Part shown: piece after piece, positions 1 through 9,824 of the stretch | Position numbering within the stretch: the stretch's first letter is position 1 | How the letters are laid out: each line of letters opens with the position of its first letter | NCBI RefSeq assembly: GCF_001513965.1 | Contig: NZ_KQ948018.1 | Location: 186,001-250,000 of the forward strand | DNA: 64,000 nucleotides | Reading direction: 5' to 3' | DNA from: Streptomyces cellostaticus | Lineage (GTDB): Bacteria > Actinomycetota > Actinomycetes > Streptomycetales > Streptomycetaceae | Notes under the pieces: generated by a model | Database searches by the model: none | Told to the model about the DNA's origin: nothing | Seen by the model: the letters and a program-made list of their open reading frames with translations, nothing else | Position numbers and translations under genes: made by a program

Positions 1-256
1 TGACGGCCGCGGCCAGCGCGACGAGCGCCAGCCGCCGCGGCTGCCGCAGCAGCTCCCCGGCCCAGGCCCAGCGCCGTATGACGAGCAGGGCGGCCGCGAC
101 GAAGGCGAGGGACCACACCATGCGGTGGGCCAGGATCTCCATCGCTCCCGCGGGCTTCAGCAGGGGCCAGAACAGGGGGACCAGCCCCCACATGCCGTAC
201 GCGGCGAAGCCGTTCAGCAGGCCTATCCGGTGCTCACTCCTGGACATCCCGGCCAC
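1..256 (-). CDS. rarD: EamA/RarD-family permease, N-terminal part (gene runs off the window)
   Basis: The minus strand from a GTG at 256 (an alternative ATG lies at 247) reads MAGMSRSEHRIGLLNGF followed by a YGMWGLVPLFWPLL-type first membrane helix and an HRMVWSL motif. These are characteristic of RarD, a ten-helix EamA/DMT-superfamily inner-membrane exporter of unproven substrate, annotated elsewhere as chloramphenicol-sensitive protein. Only about the first 85 residues are present; the C-terminal part lies beyond position 1. A GGAGG stands five bases before the GTG. Third-position GC bias supports this frame. The family call is secure; the substrate is unknown. Confidence 0.85.
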   Translation of the reverse strand, partial: MAGMSRSEHRIGLLNGFAAYGMWGLVPLFWPLLKPAGAMEILAHRMVWSLAFVAAALLVIRRWAWAGELLRQPRRLALVALAAAV

Positions 257-311
257 GGGCCCCTCCCTCTCACTTCGTCCGCGCACGCGAGAACGAAGGT
301 AGCGCCGAGCA

Positions 312-359
312 CCCCCTGCTGTCATGCCCGTTTCGCCATACGGTCATGACAGCAGGGGG
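312..359 (-). terminator. Perfect 15-bp hairpin between rarD and the quinone reductase gene
   Basis: CCCCCTGCTGTCATG (312-326) pairs exactly with CATGACAGCAGGGGG (345-359) across an 18-base loop. It lies 34 bases beyond the stop of the minus-strand reductase gene and ahead of rarD, so it most likely terminates the reductase transcript. There is no T-run, as is usual for Streptomyces terminators. Confidence 0.75.
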
Positions 360-392
360 GTGGTGGCGCTCACGGGGTCACCAGGGAAGCGG

Positions 393-1247
<855 letters not shown>

Positions 1248-1272
1248 GGTGTCAGAACTCCTTGTGGGGGTG

Positions 1273-1337
1273 CCTAGGTCACTCACCCTAGGAGCTGCAC
1301 TAACCAAGCGAAAGTACCCACTTTGAAGTAAGGTACT
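1273..1337. promoter_or_regulatory. Divergent promoter region with two dyads, probable HxlR operator
   Basis: The 93-base gap between the reductase and the regulator holds two CCTAGG boxes (1273-1278 and 1287-1292) separated by eight bases. It also holds a nested dyad: AGTACC (1313-1318) with GGTACT (1332-1337), enclosing ACTT (1320-1323) and AAGT (1326-1329). The second dyad ends three bases before the regulator ATG. DUF24/HxlR regulators commonly bind their own divergent promoter, so these are candidate operators by inference. Confidence 0.5.
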
Positions 1338-1340
1338 GGC

Positions 1341-1751
1341 ATGGCAGTAAGTAACGCGCGGGCACGCACCGGAGCCGAGGCCGAGGCCCTGTGCCCCTAC
1401 CGGCTCGTCCTGGAGCACGTCACCAGCCGCTGGGGCGTCCTCGTCCTGATCGAACTGCTGGAGGGCTCGCGGCGGTTCAGCGAGCTGCGCCGGGCGATCG
1501 ACCAGGTGGGCCGCATCAGCGAGAAGATGCTCACCCAGACCCTCCAGACCCTGGAGCGCGACGGCCTGGTCCACCGGGACGCCAAGCCGGTCATCCCGCC
1601 CCGCGTCGACTACTCGCTCACCGGTCTCGGCCGCGAGGCCGCCGAGCAGGTGCGGTCCCTGGCCCAGTGGACGCACGACCGCATCGGCGAGGTGGAGAAG
1701 GCCCGCCAGGCCTACGACGAGGCCCGGGAACTCCGCTCCCGGGCCTCGTGA
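1341..1751 (+). CDS. HxlR (DUF24) winged-helix regulator, probable redox sensor
   Basis: This is a 136-residue protein with the HxlR winged-helix fold: CPYRLVLEHVTSRWGVLVL near the start, FSELRRAI, then the recognition segment ISEKMLTQTLQTLERDGLV, and a wing that includes PPRVDYSLTGLG. A single cysteine precedes the first helix (Cys18 in ALCPYR). That is the position used for thiol switching by QorR, HypR and related DUF24 proteins. Its divergent partner is a QorB-like reductase. By analogy with corynebacterial QorR, it may repress the reductase gene and be released when the cysteine is modified; that is inference. The ATG at 1341 has only a weak AAGG ahead of it. The stop lies 16 bases from the convergent korB stop. 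Confidence 0.85.
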   Translation: MAVSNARARTGAEAEALCPYRLVLEHVTSRWGVLVLIELLEGSRRFSELRRAIDQVGRISEKMLTQTLQTLERDGLVHRDAKPVIPPRVDYSLTGLGREAAEQVRSLAQWTHDRIGEVEKARQAYDEARELRSRAS

Positions 1752-1767
1752 TCGAAAAGCGGCGGTG

Positions 1768-2829
1768 TCAGCCGACGACCGTCCAGGTGTCCCCGCCCGC
1801 CAGCAGCGCGGCCAGATCGCCCTTGCCGTGCTGCTCGATGGCCGTGTCCAGCTGGTCGGACATCTGGACGTCGTAGACCGGCCGTTCGACGTTGCGGAAC
1901 ACCCCGACCGGGGTGTGGTGCAGCGTCTCGGGGTCGGCCAGCCGGGAGAGGGCGAAGGCCGTGGTGGGAGACGCGGCGCGCGCGTCGTGCACCAGGATGT
2001 CCGCCTCGTTCTGCGGGGTCACCGTCACCACCGACAGGTCGCCGGTCTGCCGGTCCCGTACGACCCCCCGCGTGCCGTCGGCGCCGAAGCGGATCGGCTG
2101 CCCGTGCTCCAGCCGGATCAGCGCCTCCTCGGCCTGCTGCTTGTCCTTCAGATGGTCGAAGGCGCCGTCGTTGAAGATGTTGCAGTTCTGGTAGATCTCG
2201 ATCAGGGCCGTGCCCGGGTGGTCGGCGGCCGCGCGCAGCACCTCGGTCAGGTGCTTGCGGTCGGAGTCGATCGTCCGGGCGACGAAGGACGCCTCCGCGC
2301 CGATCGCCAGCGACACCGGGTTGAAGGGCGCGTCGAGAGAGCCCATCGGGGTCGACTTGGTGATCTTGCCGACCTCGGAGGTCGGGGAGTACTGGCCCTT
2401 GGTCAGGCCGTAGATCCGGTTGTTGAACAGCAGGATCTTCAGGTTCACATTGCGGCGCAGCGCGTGGATCAGGTGGTTGCCGCCGATCGACAGGGCGTCG
2501 CCGTCGCCGGTGACCACCCACACGCTCAGGTCCCGCCGCGAGGTCGCGAGGCCGGTGGCGATCGCCGGGGCGCGGCCGTGGATGGAGTGCATCCCGTAGG
2601 TGTTCATGTAGTACGGGAACCGGGAGGAGCAGCCGATGCCGGAGACGAAGACGATGTTCTCCTTCGCCAGGCCCAGCTCCGGCATGAAGCCCTGGACGGC
2701 GGCGAGGATCGCGTAGTCGCCGCAGCCCGGGCACCAGCGCACTTCCTGGTCGGACTTGAAGTCCTTCATCGACTGCTTGGCCTCGGCCTTGGGGACGAGC
2801 TGCAGCAGCCCGTTGCTGGCGTCAGTCAT
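1768..2829 (-). CDS. korB: 2-oxoacid:ferredoxin oxidoreductase, beta subunit
   Basis: This 353-residue protein is the thiamine-pyrophosphate and iron-sulfur subunit of a two-subunit 2-oxoacid:ferredoxin oxidoreductase, which oxidatively decarboxylates 2-oxoglutarate (or a related 2-oxoacid) to its acyl-CoA with reduction of ferredoxin. The N-terminal RWCPGCGDY supplies cluster cysteines (Cys33, Cys36), GIGCSSRFPYY another, and VTGDGDALSIGGNH is the TPP/Mg-binding motif. It resembles mycobacterial KorB (Rv2454c). The ATG overlaps the end of korA by eight bases, so the two subunits are translationally coupled. Substrate assignment to 2-oxoglutarate is by family; pyruvate cannot be excluded from sequence alone. 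Confidence 0.93.
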   Translation of the reverse strand: MTDASNGLLQLVPKAEAKQSMKDFKSDQEVRWCPGCGDYAILAAVQGFMPELGLAKENIVFVSGIGCSSRFPYYMNTYGMHSIHGRAPAIATGLATSRRDLSVWVVTGDGDALSIGGNHLIHALRRNVNLKILLFNNRIYGLTKGQYSPTSEVGKITKSTPMGSLDAPFNPVSLAIGAEASFVARTIDSDRKHLTEVLRAAADHPGTALIEIYQNCNIFNDGAFDHLKDKQQAEEALIRLEHGQPIRFGADGTRGVVRDRQTGDLSVVTVTPQNEADILVHDARAASPTTAFALSRLADPETLHHTPVGVFRNVERPVYDVQMSDQLDTAIEQHGKGDLAALLAGGDTWTVVG

Positions 2830-4750
2830 CGATGGCCTCCTTCAGCGCGGCGGCGAGCTGTTCCGCCTTGAACGGCATGCCGTTGACCTGGTTGTAGGAG
2901 TGGGCGTCGACCAGGTACTTCGCCCGGATCAGGGTGGCGAGCTGGCCGAGGTTCATCTCGGGGATCACCACCTTGTCGTACGACTTGACCACCGCTTCGA
3001 GATTGCGCGGGAACGGGTTGAGGTGGCGCAGATGGGCCTGTGCGATCGACTCGCCGGCCGCGCGCAGCCGCCGTACCGCCGCGGTGATCGGGCCGTACGT
3101 CGAGCCCCAGCCCAGGACCAGCGTCTTCGCCTCGTGCGGGTCGTCGACCTCGAGGTCCGGGACCTGGATGCCGTCGATCTTGGCCTGGCGGGTGCGGACC
3201 ATGAAGTCGTGGTTGGCCGGGTCGTAGGAGATGTTGCCCGTGCCGTCCTGCTTCTCGATGCCGCCGATGCGGTGCTCCAGGCCCGGTGTGCCCGGGATCG
3301 CCCACGGGCGGGCCAGCGTCTGCGGGTCCCGCTGGTAGGGCCAGAAGACCTCGGTGCCGTCCTCCAGGGTGTGGTTCGGGCCGGAGGCGAACTGCACGCG
3401 CAGGTCCGGCAGCTCGTCCAGGTCCGGGATCCGCCACGGCTCGGAGCCGTTGGCCAGGTAGCCGTCCGAGAGCAGGAAGACGGGGGTGCGGTAGGTCAGC
3501 GCGATCCGGGCCGCCTCCAGCGCCGCGTCGAAGCAGTCCGCCGGGGTCTTCGGCGCGACGATCGGGACCGGTGCCTCGCCGTTGCGCCCGAACATCGCCT
3601 GCAGCAGGTCCGCCTGCTCCGTCTTGGTCGGCAGACCGGTCGACGGGCCGCCGCGCTGGATGTCCACGACCAGCAGCGGCAGCTCCAGGGAGACCGCCAG
3701 GCCGATCGTCTCGCTCTTGAGCGCCACACCGGGACCGGACGTCGTCGTCACCGCGAGCGAGCCGCCGAAGGCCGCGCCCAGCGCCGCGCCGATGCCGGCG
3801 ATCTCGTCCTCCGCCTGGAAGGTGCGCACGCCGAAGTTCTTGTGCTTGCTCAGCTCGTGCAGGATGTCCGAGGCCGGCGTGATCGGGTACGAGCCCAGGA
3901 ACAGCGGCAGATCCGCCTGCTGGGAGGCGCTGACCAGGCCGTAGGCCAGGGCCAGGTTGCCGGAGATGTTGCGGTAGGTGCCGACCGGGAAGGCCTTGGC
4001 GGCCGGGGCGACCTCGTAGGAGACGGCGAAGTCCTCGGTCGTCTCGCCGAAGTTCCAGCCCGCCCGGAACGCCGCGATGTTCGCCGCCATGATTTCCGGC
4101 TTCTTCGCGAACTTCGACTTCAGGAACTTCTCGGTGCCCTCGGTGGGCCGGTGGTACATCCAGCTCAGCAGGCCCAGCGCGAACATGTTCTTGCTGCGCT
4201 CGGCCTCCTTGCGGGAGAGGTCGAACTCCTTCAGCGCCTCCACCGTGAGGGTGGTCAGCGGCACCGGGTGCAGGTTGTAGCCGTCCAGCGAGCCGTCCTC
4301 CAGCGGGGAGGCGGGGTAGCCGACCTTCTGCAGGGCGCGCTTGGTGAACTCGTCCGTGTTGACGATGATCTCGGCGCCGCGCGGCAGATCGCCGATGTTC
4401 GCCTTCAGGGCGGCCGGGTTCATCGCGACGAGCACGTTCGGTGCGTCGCCGGGGGTGAGGATGTCGTGGTCGGCGAAGTGGAGCTGGAAGCTGGAGACGC
4501 CGGGCAGGGTGCCGGCGGGGGCGCGGATCTCGGCGGGGAAGTTCGGCAGGGTGGAGAGGTCGTTGCCGAAGGACGCGGTCTCCGAGGTGAACCGGTCACC
4601 GGTGAGCTGCATGCCGTCACCCGAGTCCCCCGCGAACCGGATGATGACCCGGTCCAGACGCTGGACATCCTTAGCTCCGCCCGGTTTGCGCTGCTCTCCC
4701 ACGACGGTTCCGTCGGCCTGCTCCGCTGGGCTGCTGACCTGGCTGGTCAC
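2822..4750 (-). CDS. korA: 2-oxoacid:ferredoxin oxidoreductase, fused gamma-alpha subunit
   Basis: This 642-residue protein joins a gamma-type domain at about residues 30-210 (IIRFAGDSGDGMQLTGDRF, PNFPAEIRAPAGT) to an alpha-type pyrimidine-binding domain (GSYPITPASDILHEL, FQAEDEIAGIGAALGAAFGG, TTTSGPG). This is the domain order of KorA/OorA-type enzymes. Together with KorB it forms the CoA-acylating, ferredoxin-reducing complex in the cytoplasm. The start is placed at the GTG at 4750 because GGAGGT lies eight bases upstream; a longer frame from 4804 lacks such a site. No separate ferredoxin (delta) gene is adjacent. The neighbouring nuo operon lacks an NADH module, so reduced ferredoxin from this enzyme is a possible electron source for it (inference). 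Confidence 0.93.
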   Translation of the reverse strand: MTSQVSSPAEQADGTVVGEQRKPGGAKDVQRLDRVIIRFAGDSGDGMQLTGDRFTSETASFGNDLSTLPNFPAEIRAPAGTLPGVSSFQLHFADHDILTPGDAPNVLVAMNPAALKANIGDLPRGAEIIVNTDEFTKRALQKVGYPASPLEDGSLDGYNLHPVPLTTLTVEALKEFDLSRKEAERSKNMFALGLLSWMYHRPTEGTEKFLKSKFAKKPEIMAANIAAFRAGWNFGETTEDFAVSYEVAPAAKAFPVGTYRNISGNLALAYGLVSASQQADLPLFLGSYPITPASDILHELSKHKNFGVRTFQAEDEIAGIGAALGAAFGGSLAVTTTSGPGVALKSETIGLAVSLELPLLVVDIQRGGPSTGLPTKTEQADLLQAMFGRNGEAPVPIVAPKTPADCFDAALEAARIALTYRTPVFLLSDGYLANGSEPWRIPDLDELPDLRVQFASGPNHTLEDGTEVFWPYQRDPQTLARPWAIPGTPGLEHRIGGIEKQDGTGNISYDPANHDFMVRTRQAKIDGIQVPDLEVDDPHEAKTLVLGWGSTYGPITAAVRRLRAAGESIAQAHLRHLNPFPRNLEAVVKSYDKVVIPEMNLGQLATLIRAKYLVDAHSYNQVNGMPFKAEQLAAALKEAIDD

Positions 4751-4814
4751 TGAACTGGACCTCCTTCGAGGCGGCTGTCCGGGGATGGTCGTCCCACGGA
4801 CCATCCCAGGATCA

Positions 4815-4833
4815 ACCCTACGTCGGTTAGGGT
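4815..4833 (-). promoter_or_regulatory. Dyad upstream of korA
   Basis: ACCCTA (4815-4820) and TAGGGT (4828-4833) form a six-base inverted repeat with a seven-base spacer, about 65 bases upstream of the korA start. The regulator is unknown; the site is a candidate only. Confidence 0.3.
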
Positions 4834-4986
4834 CGCCTTCCCGGGGCCATCCGTAGATTGGACGGCGTTTCGAGACGGCCTGTCGCGCTGGCTTCTCATG
4901 ATTTCCCGCACCACTGGAGCGTCGATGGAGACGCTCTCAGCGCATTCCGCGCTTTTCTCGGGTTACCGCCCGCCTTCCACCCGGGT

Positions 4987-5010
4987 GTCCGGCTTCCACA
5001 GAAGCCGGAC
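4987..5010 (-). terminator. Terminator after the response-regulator gene
   Basis: GTCCGGCTTC (4987-4996), loop CACA, GAAGCCGGAC (5001-5010): a perfect 10-bp stem located 34 bases beyond the minus-strand regulator stop. Confidence 0.7.
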
Positions 5011-5043
5011 GGACTGACGCGGTGCTGACACAGTGTCAGGCCG

Positions 5044-5715
5044 TTACGAGTTCAGGTAGGTCAGGACGGCCAGAACACGCCGGTGATCACCGTCGCTCTG
5101 GGACAGGCCGAGCTTCTGGAAGATGTTGCTGACGTGCTTCTCCACGGCTCCGTCGCTGACCACCAGCTGGCGGGCTACGGCCGAGTTCGTCCGGCCCTCG
5201 GCCATCAGCCCCAGCACCTCGCGCTCACGCGGGGTGAGCCCCGCCAGGACGTCCTGCTTGCGGCTGCGGCCCAGCAGCTGCGCGACGACCTCCGGGTCCA
5301 GCGCCGTACCGCCCTCGGCCACCCGCACCACCGCGTCGACGAACTCCCGCACCTCGGCGACCCGGTCCTTGAGCAGATAGCCCACGCCCCGGCTGGATCC
5401 GGCCAGCAGTTCGGTGGCGTAGCGCTCCTCCACGTACTGCGACAGCACCAGCACCCCGAGCCCCGGGTGCGCCTTGCGCAGCCGTACGGCCGCCCGCACG
5501 CCCTCGTCGGTGTGCGTCGGCGGCATCCGTACGTCCGCCACCACCACGTCGGGCAGCGCGCCCTGCGCATCCAGGTCGGCGATGGTCTTGACCAGCGCCT
5601 CCGCGTCCCCGACACCGGCCACGACGTCATGCCCACGGTCGGTCAGCAACCGGGTCAGGCCCTCCCTGAGCAGCACTGAATCCTCGGCGATGACCACCCG
5701 CACCCTGTCCTCCAC
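5044..5715 (-). CDS. NarL/LuxR-family two-component response regulator
   Basis: The 223-residue protein has a receiver domain with the acidic pair in [11 protein letters not shown], phospho-acceptor Asp61 in [10 protein letters not shown], and the switch Lys in [10 protein letters not shown] LuxR-type helix-turn-helix follows ([15 protein letters not shown] to [15 protein letters not shown]). It should be phosphorylated by one or both of the adjacent tandem sensor kinases, which are encoded upstream on the same strand. The start is uncertain: the GTG at 5715 is used, the GTG at 5703 (directly before RVVIAED and preceded by GGAGG) is equally credible, and an ATG at 5778 would add an unlikely leader. 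The target genes are unknown; nuo and kor lie on either side. Confidence 0.88.
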   Translation of the reverse strand: MEDRVRVVIAEDSVLLREGLTRLLTDRGHDVVAGVGDAEALVKTIADLDAQGALPDVVVADVRMPPTHTDEGVRAAVRLRKAHPGLGVLVLSQYVEERYATELLAGSSRGVGYLLKDRVAEVREFVDAVVRVAEGGTALDPEVVAQLLGRSRKQDVLAGLTPREREVLGLMAEGRTNSAVARQLVVSDGAVEKHVSNIFQKLGLSQSDGDHRRVLAVLTYLNS

Positions 5716-5856
5716 GATCTCCCGGCCCCCCACAGCCCGACCCTCCGACGACTGTCTGTTCGTACGGAAGTCCAGCATTCCAGCAATCGGGCCGCTTTGC
5801 TCAGGGGCCGGGAATTCGGGGCCGGGGTGTCGGGGCGCGAACGCGGGCGAGGGCGC

Positions 5857-7221
5857 TCAGGCCCGCCAGGGCAGTTCGGCGATCACGCGGGTGGGGCCGC
5901 CCGCCGGCGAGTCCACGACCAGGACTCCGTCCACCGCGTCCAGACGGCCGGCCAGACCCGCCAGGCCCGAGCCCCGGGAGGCGTCCGCGCCGCCCGCCCC
6001 GTCGTCCATCACCTGGATGAGCAGCCGGTCCTCGGAACGCCACACGTCGACCGAGGCGGTGCGGGCCCGGCTGTGCTTGCTGATGTTCTGCAGCAGCTCG
6101 GAGACGGTGAAGTAGGCGATGCCCTCGATGGCCGGCGCCGGCCGGGCCGGCAGGTCGACCTCCACCCGCACCGGCACGGTGCAGCGGGAGGCGACCGAGG
6201 ACAGGGCCGCGTCCAGGCCGCGGTCGGTCAGCACGGCCGGATGGATCCCGCGCGCCAGGTCGCGCAGCTCCTGCAGGGCCGTCTTCACCTCGCCATGGGC
6301 GTCGTCCACCATCCGGGCCGCCGCCTGCGGGTCCTCCTGGAGCTTCTCCTTCGCCAGACCCAGATCCATGGCCAGGCTCACCAGCCGGGCCTGCGCCCCG
6401 TCGTGCAGGTCCCGTTCGATACGGCGCAGATCGGCGGCCGCCGTGTCCACCACGACCCCCCGGTCCGACTCCAGCTCCACGACCCGCGCCGACAGCCGCG
6501 AGGGCCCGAGCAGTCCGCGCACCAGCAGCCCGTCCACCGTCGTCAGCGCCCGTACGATCCACGGCGTGGCCAGCGTGAACAGCAGCCCGACCAGCGCGGT
6601 CACGGTGATCTCGAACGGGTTGTCGAGGTAGACGCTGTGGTGCTCGTCGCCGTACAGCTGCAGGCCGCCCTGGCCGCCGTACATCGGGAACAGCCAGAAC
6701 CACAGCGGGTACGTCAGCAGCGCCCAGCCGTACACCCAGAAGTTCACCGCCACGACGAACGAGAACACCGCCCAGGGGAACTGCAGCAGCGCGTACAGCA
6801 GGTGCCGCCACGATGTGCCGCTCTTCAGTACCGCGCCCATCCACGCGAACACCCCGGGCTTGCGCATCCGCAGCGGTTCCGGGTCGGCCACCTCCAGGCG
6901 CAGCAGCGCGCGCGCCCGCGTGCGCTCCAGCGCGCCGAAGCCCCGGCAGCTCGCGAGCGCCCCCGCCAGCACCGGGATCCCGAGGAAGGTCACCAGCAGG
7001 CCCGCGCCGAGCGCCACCATGGTGACCGTCCAGCTGAACAGCACCACCGCGATCGGCAGGCTCAGCAGCACATACCCGAACTCGCGGCAGCTGCGCGCCT
7101 CGATCGGCGCCCGCAGTGCGGCGGGCAGCAGGTGGCGCCGTTCCCCGTCGGGGGCGGGGTGGCCGGATCCGGCCGGGTGCCCGTGTCCGTGCCCGTACCC
7201 CTGTCCGTACTCCGTGGCCAT
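5857..7221 (-). CDS. Membrane sensor histidine kinase 1 (HisKA_3, DesK/NarX-like)
   Basis: The 454-residue protein has a His/Gly-rich N-terminus, then several hydrophobic segments forming a membrane sensor domain. A dimerisation/phosphoacceptor helix [16 protein letters not shown] follows (His in DLHDG). It ends with an HATPase with N-box [11 protein letters not shown] and G-boxes MDDGAGG and GLAGLAGRL. It autophosphorylates and presumably signals to the downstream NarL-type regulator. It is a close paralogue of the next kinase, with long identical stretches in the catalytic half, but the sensor halves differ. The start ATG at 7221 has only a weak GGGACGAC ahead of it. The input signal is unknown. 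Confidence 0.87.
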   Translation of the reverse strand: MATEYGQGYGHGHGHPAGSGHPAPDGERRHLLPAALRAPIEARSCREFGYVLLSLPIAVVLFSWTVTMVALGAGLLVTFLGIPVLAGALASCRGFGALERTRARALLRLEVADPEPLRMRKPGVFAWMGAVLKSGTSWRHLLYALLQFPWAVFSFVVAVNFWVYGWALLTYPLWFWLFPMYGGQGGLQLYGDEHHSVYLDNPFEITVTALVGLLFTLATPWIVRALTTVDGLLVRGLLGPSRLSARVVELESDRGVVVDTAAADLRRIERDLHDGAQARLVSLAMDLGLAKEKLQEDPQAAARMVDDAHGEVKTALQELRDLARGIHPAVLTDRGLDAALSSVASRCTVPVRVEVDLPARPAPAIEGIAYFTVSELLQNISKHSRARTASVDVWRSEDRLLIQVMDDGAGGADASRGSGLAGLAGRLDAVDGVLVVDSPAGGPTRVIAELPWRA

Positions 7222-7409
7222 CGGTGTCGTCCCGTTCTGCTCGTCCTGCTTCTCGTCCTGACGGCGGTGCTGCCGTATCCCCAAGCCTGGTACGCCGCGG
7301 CTTCGCGGGCCATGGAGTCCGTCGGCGTCTTGGACCGGGGGTTTTCCCCACCCTGGGCACCTGGGGAGCGTGCCGTGGCGGCCGAGACGGTGCGGCCGCG
7401 GGGGTGCGG

Positions 7410-8591
7410 CTACTCCGTGCGGTCCCGCCAGGGCAGCTCTGCGGTGACCACCGTCGGGCCGCCGGCCGGGGAGTCGACGACGAACAGGCCGTCCACGGCG
7501 CCCAGCCGCTCCGCCAGGCCCTGCATGCCGCTGCCGCCCTCCAGCCGGGCGCCGCCGCGACCGTCGTCCCGGACCTGGATGAGCAGCCGGTCCGCCGAGC
7601 GCCACACCTCCACCGAGGCGGACCGCGCCCCACTGTGCTTGCTGACGTTCTGCAGCAGCTCGGAGACGGTGAAGTAGGCGATGCCCTCGATGGCCGGCGC
7701 CGGCCGGGCCGGCAGGTCCGCCGTCACCTTCACCGGCACGGTGCAGCGGGAGGCGACCGAGGACAGGGCGGCGTCCAGGCCGCGGTCGGTCAGCACGGCC
7801 GGATGGATGCCCCGGGCCAGGTCGCGCAGCTCCTGCAGTGCGAGCTTCACCTCGCCGTGCGCCTCCGACACCATCACCGCCGCCGCATCCGGGTCCTCCA
7901 GCAGCTTCTCCTTGGCCAGGCCGAGACCCATGGCCAGGTTCACCAGCCGGGCCTGCGCCCCGTCGTGCAGGTCCCGCTCGATACGGCGCAGATCGGCGGC
8001 CGCCGTGTCCACCACGACCCCCCGGTCCGACTCCAGCTCGGCGATACGGCGTTCCAGCTCGTCCGAGGGCGACAGCAGCCCGCGCACCATCGCCCGGTCC
8101 ACGTTGGCCAGCCCCCGCGCGAGGAACGGCAGCACCGGCCACAACACGAACAGCGAGGTCAGCACGGTGCAGAAGGTGAGGATGCCCCAGGGCAGCCGGA
8201 TGAAGTCGTACAGCAGCGTCCGCCAGCCCACCGGGTCCTTCAGCGCCAGCCACAGCCGCTGCACCGGCCCCCCGCCCCGGGCGATCGGCAGCGGCGTCGG
8301 TTCCTCGACCTGCACCCCGAGCAGCGCCCGGGACCGGGTCCGCTCCAGCTTGCCCAGCTGCCGGGCGCCCAGCAGAGCGAGGGCCAGCAGCGGCAGTCCG
8401 ATCACCGTGAGGCTGAGCAGTCCGCCGACGAACACCACTGTGTACACGTAGGTGAAGCCGAACAGCGACACCGGCAGATTCAGAAGGAGATGCGCGATCT
8501 CCTTCCAGGTGTGCCGGTCGTAGGCGAACCGGACCGGAGGAAGGCGGTCGGGGCCGTCGGGCCGGCCGGCGGCGGAGGCGGGAGCGGTCAT
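7410..8591 (-). CDS. Membrane sensor histidine kinase 2 (paralogue of the adjacent kinase)
   Basis: This 393-residue kinase has the same architecture as its neighbour: a membrane sensor region ([58 protein letters not shown]), the phosphoacceptor [17 protein letters not shown]-box [11 protein letters not shown] and G-box RDDGRGG. The start is placed at the ATG at 8591, which begins [13 protein letters not shown]; an upstream in-frame ATG at 8666 would add a low-quality leader. It is the first gene of the kinase-kinase-regulator group and is divergent from nuoA across a 220-base gap. It may form homodimers or heterodimers with the second kinase. Confidence 0.87.
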   Translation of the reverse strand: MTAPASAAGRPDGPDRLPPVRFAYDRHTWKEIAHLLLNLPVSLFGFTYVYTVVFVGGLLSLTVIGLPLLALALLGARQLGKLERTRSRALLGVQVEEPTPLPIARGGGPVQRLWLALKDPVGWRTLLYDFIRLPWGILTFCTVLTSLFVLWPVLPFLARGLANVDRAMVRGLLSPSDELERRIAELESDRGVVVDTAAADLRRIERDLHDGAQARLVNLAMGLGLAKEKLLEDPDAAAVMVSEAHGEVKLALQELRDLARGIHPAVLTDRGLDAALSSVASRCTVPVKVTADLPARPAPAIEGIAYFTVSELLQNVSKHSGARSASVEVWRSADRLLIQVRDDGRGGARLEGGSGMQGLAERLGAVDGLFVVDSPAGGPTVVTAELPWRDRTE

Positions 8592-8706
8592 AGCGGCCAG
8601 CCTGCCGTGCCCGGCACCTCCTGCGCCATGCGGTCCGCCGCCTCTGCGCCCTGGGGAAAACCCCACCCCTCACACGGTCCACGCGTCTCATGCCGTGACG
8701 GGCCGC

Positions 8707-8734
8707 TTACCGTGTCTTTATCAGGGCCTAGACT
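8707..8734 (+). promoter_or_regulatory. Candidate promoter of the nuo operon
   Basis: TTACCG (8707-8712) and TAGACT (8729-8734) are separated by 16 bases, about 80 bases upstream of the nuoA start. The -10 is a good vegetative-sigma match and the -35 is weak. Confidence 0.35.
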
Positions 8735-8811
8735 CCCGTGCGTACAGATCCTCGAATCACGATGCAGCACAGGGTCACCAAGGTCACGAGGTCAGGGAGC
8801 GAGGGCGGACG

Positions 8812-9228
8812 GTGCGGGAGACGTTGGGGGACACGACGGTCGCCGCGGCGGACGTCGCTGCGGGCTACTTCCGGTCCTATTCGGTCGTGGGACTGCTCGC
8901 CGTCGTGGGCGTGCTCTTCGTCGCGGTCGCGTTCGGCGCCGGCCGCCTGCTGCGCCCGGTCGTGCCCACCCCCGAGAAGCTTCTGACGTACGAATGCGGC
9001 GTCGACCCCGTCGGCGAGGGCTGGGCCCACACCCAGGTCCGCTACTACGTCTACGCCTTCCTCTACGTGATCTTCGCGGTCGACTCGATCTTCCTGTTCC
9101 CCTGGGCGACGGTCTTCGCCGCCCCCGGCTACGGCGCGACGACCCTGGTGGAGATGTTCATCTTCCTCGGCTTCCTCGCCGTGGGCCTGCTGTACGCCTA
9201 CAAGAAGGGGGTCCTGGCATGGACGTGA
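8812..9228 (+). CDS. nuoA: Complex I-like subunit A
   Basis: This 138-residue protein has three membrane helices and the conserved NuoA loop ([34 protein letters not shown]), which lies at the junction of the membrane and peripheral arms and helps form the quinone cavity. The GTG at 8812 ([13 protein letters not shown]) is chosen as the nearest start that gives a normal-length N-terminus. It is the first gene of the ten-gene nuo operon; its stop overlaps the nuoB start. Confidence 0.9.
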   Translation: MRETLGDTTVAAADVAAGYFRSYSVVGLLAVVGVLFVAVAFGAGRLLRPVVPTPEKLLTYECGVDPVGEGWAHTQVRYYVYAFLYVIFAVDSIFLFPWATVFAAPGYGATTLVEMFIFLGFLAVGLLYAYKKGVLAWT

Positions 9229-9824
9229 ACCCGTCTGGTGCGGAGCCTCTCCTGCTTCCCGAGCCGAAGCGGCTGGGCGCGCTCGCCCGGCTCGCACCCG
9301 AGCCCATGAAGGTGGTCCTGAACTGGGGCCGCCGCTACTCGCTGTGGGTGTTCAACTTCGGCCTCGCCTGCTGCGCGATCGAGTTCATCGCCGCCTCGAT
9401 GGCCCGCCACGACTTCATCCGCCTCGGCGTGATCCCCTTCGCGCCGGGCCCCCGCCAGGCCGACCTGATGGTCGTCTCCGGCACGGTCACGGACAAGATG
9501 GCGCCGGCCGTGAAGCGCCTGTACGAGCAGATGCCGGAACCCAAGTACGTCATCTCCTTCGGCGCCTGCTCCAACTGCGGCGGCCCGTACTGGGACTCGT
9601 ACTCCGTCACCAAGGGCGTCGACCAGATCATCCCCGTCGACGTCTACGTCCCCGGGTGCCCGCCGCGCCCCGAGGCGCTGCTCCAGGGCATCCTCAAGCT
9701 CCAGGAGAAGATCGCCCGCGAGTCGCTGGAGGAGCGGTACAGGACTGCTGGGCCGTCCGCGGCTGCTTTGCAGAGCGGCCTGGTGAAGCCCCCGGCGCCC
9801 GCCCTGGAAGGGGACGCGCGATGA
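9219..9824 (+). CDS. nuoB: Complex I-like subunit B (N2 [4Fe-4S] protein)
   Basis: The 201-residue protein carries the tandem cysteines of the terminal cluster ([10 protein letters not shown]), then [14 protein letters not shown] and the [16 protein letters not shown] motif that completes cluster N2, which passes electrons to quinone. The [13 protein letters not shown] segment is typical. Unlike standard complex I, no nuoD partner is encoded in the operon, although NuoB normally shares the quinone site with NuoD. The start overlaps the nuoA stop by ten bases; the stop overlaps nuoC as ATGA. Confidence 0.93.
   Translation: MDVNPSGAEPLLLPEPKRLGALARLAPEPMKVVLNWGRRYSLWVFNFGLACCAIEFIAASMARHDFIRLGVIPFAPGPRQADLMVVSGTVTDKMAPAVKRLYEQMPEPKYVISFGACSNCGGPYWDSYSVTKGVDQIIPVDVYVPGCPPRPEALLQGILKLQEKIARESLEERYRTAGPSAAALQSGLVKPPAPALEGDAR

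Larger units (their letters stand above)
4751..5043. other. Intergenic region between korA and the response-regulator gene
   Basis: About 290 bases without a supportable gene. It contains the korA upstream dyad (4815-4833), a strong hairpin (4987-5010) and the 15-base palindrome CTGACACAGTGTCAG (5025-5039), five bases past the regulator stop. I see no reading frame with convincing codon bias. Confidence 0.6.
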
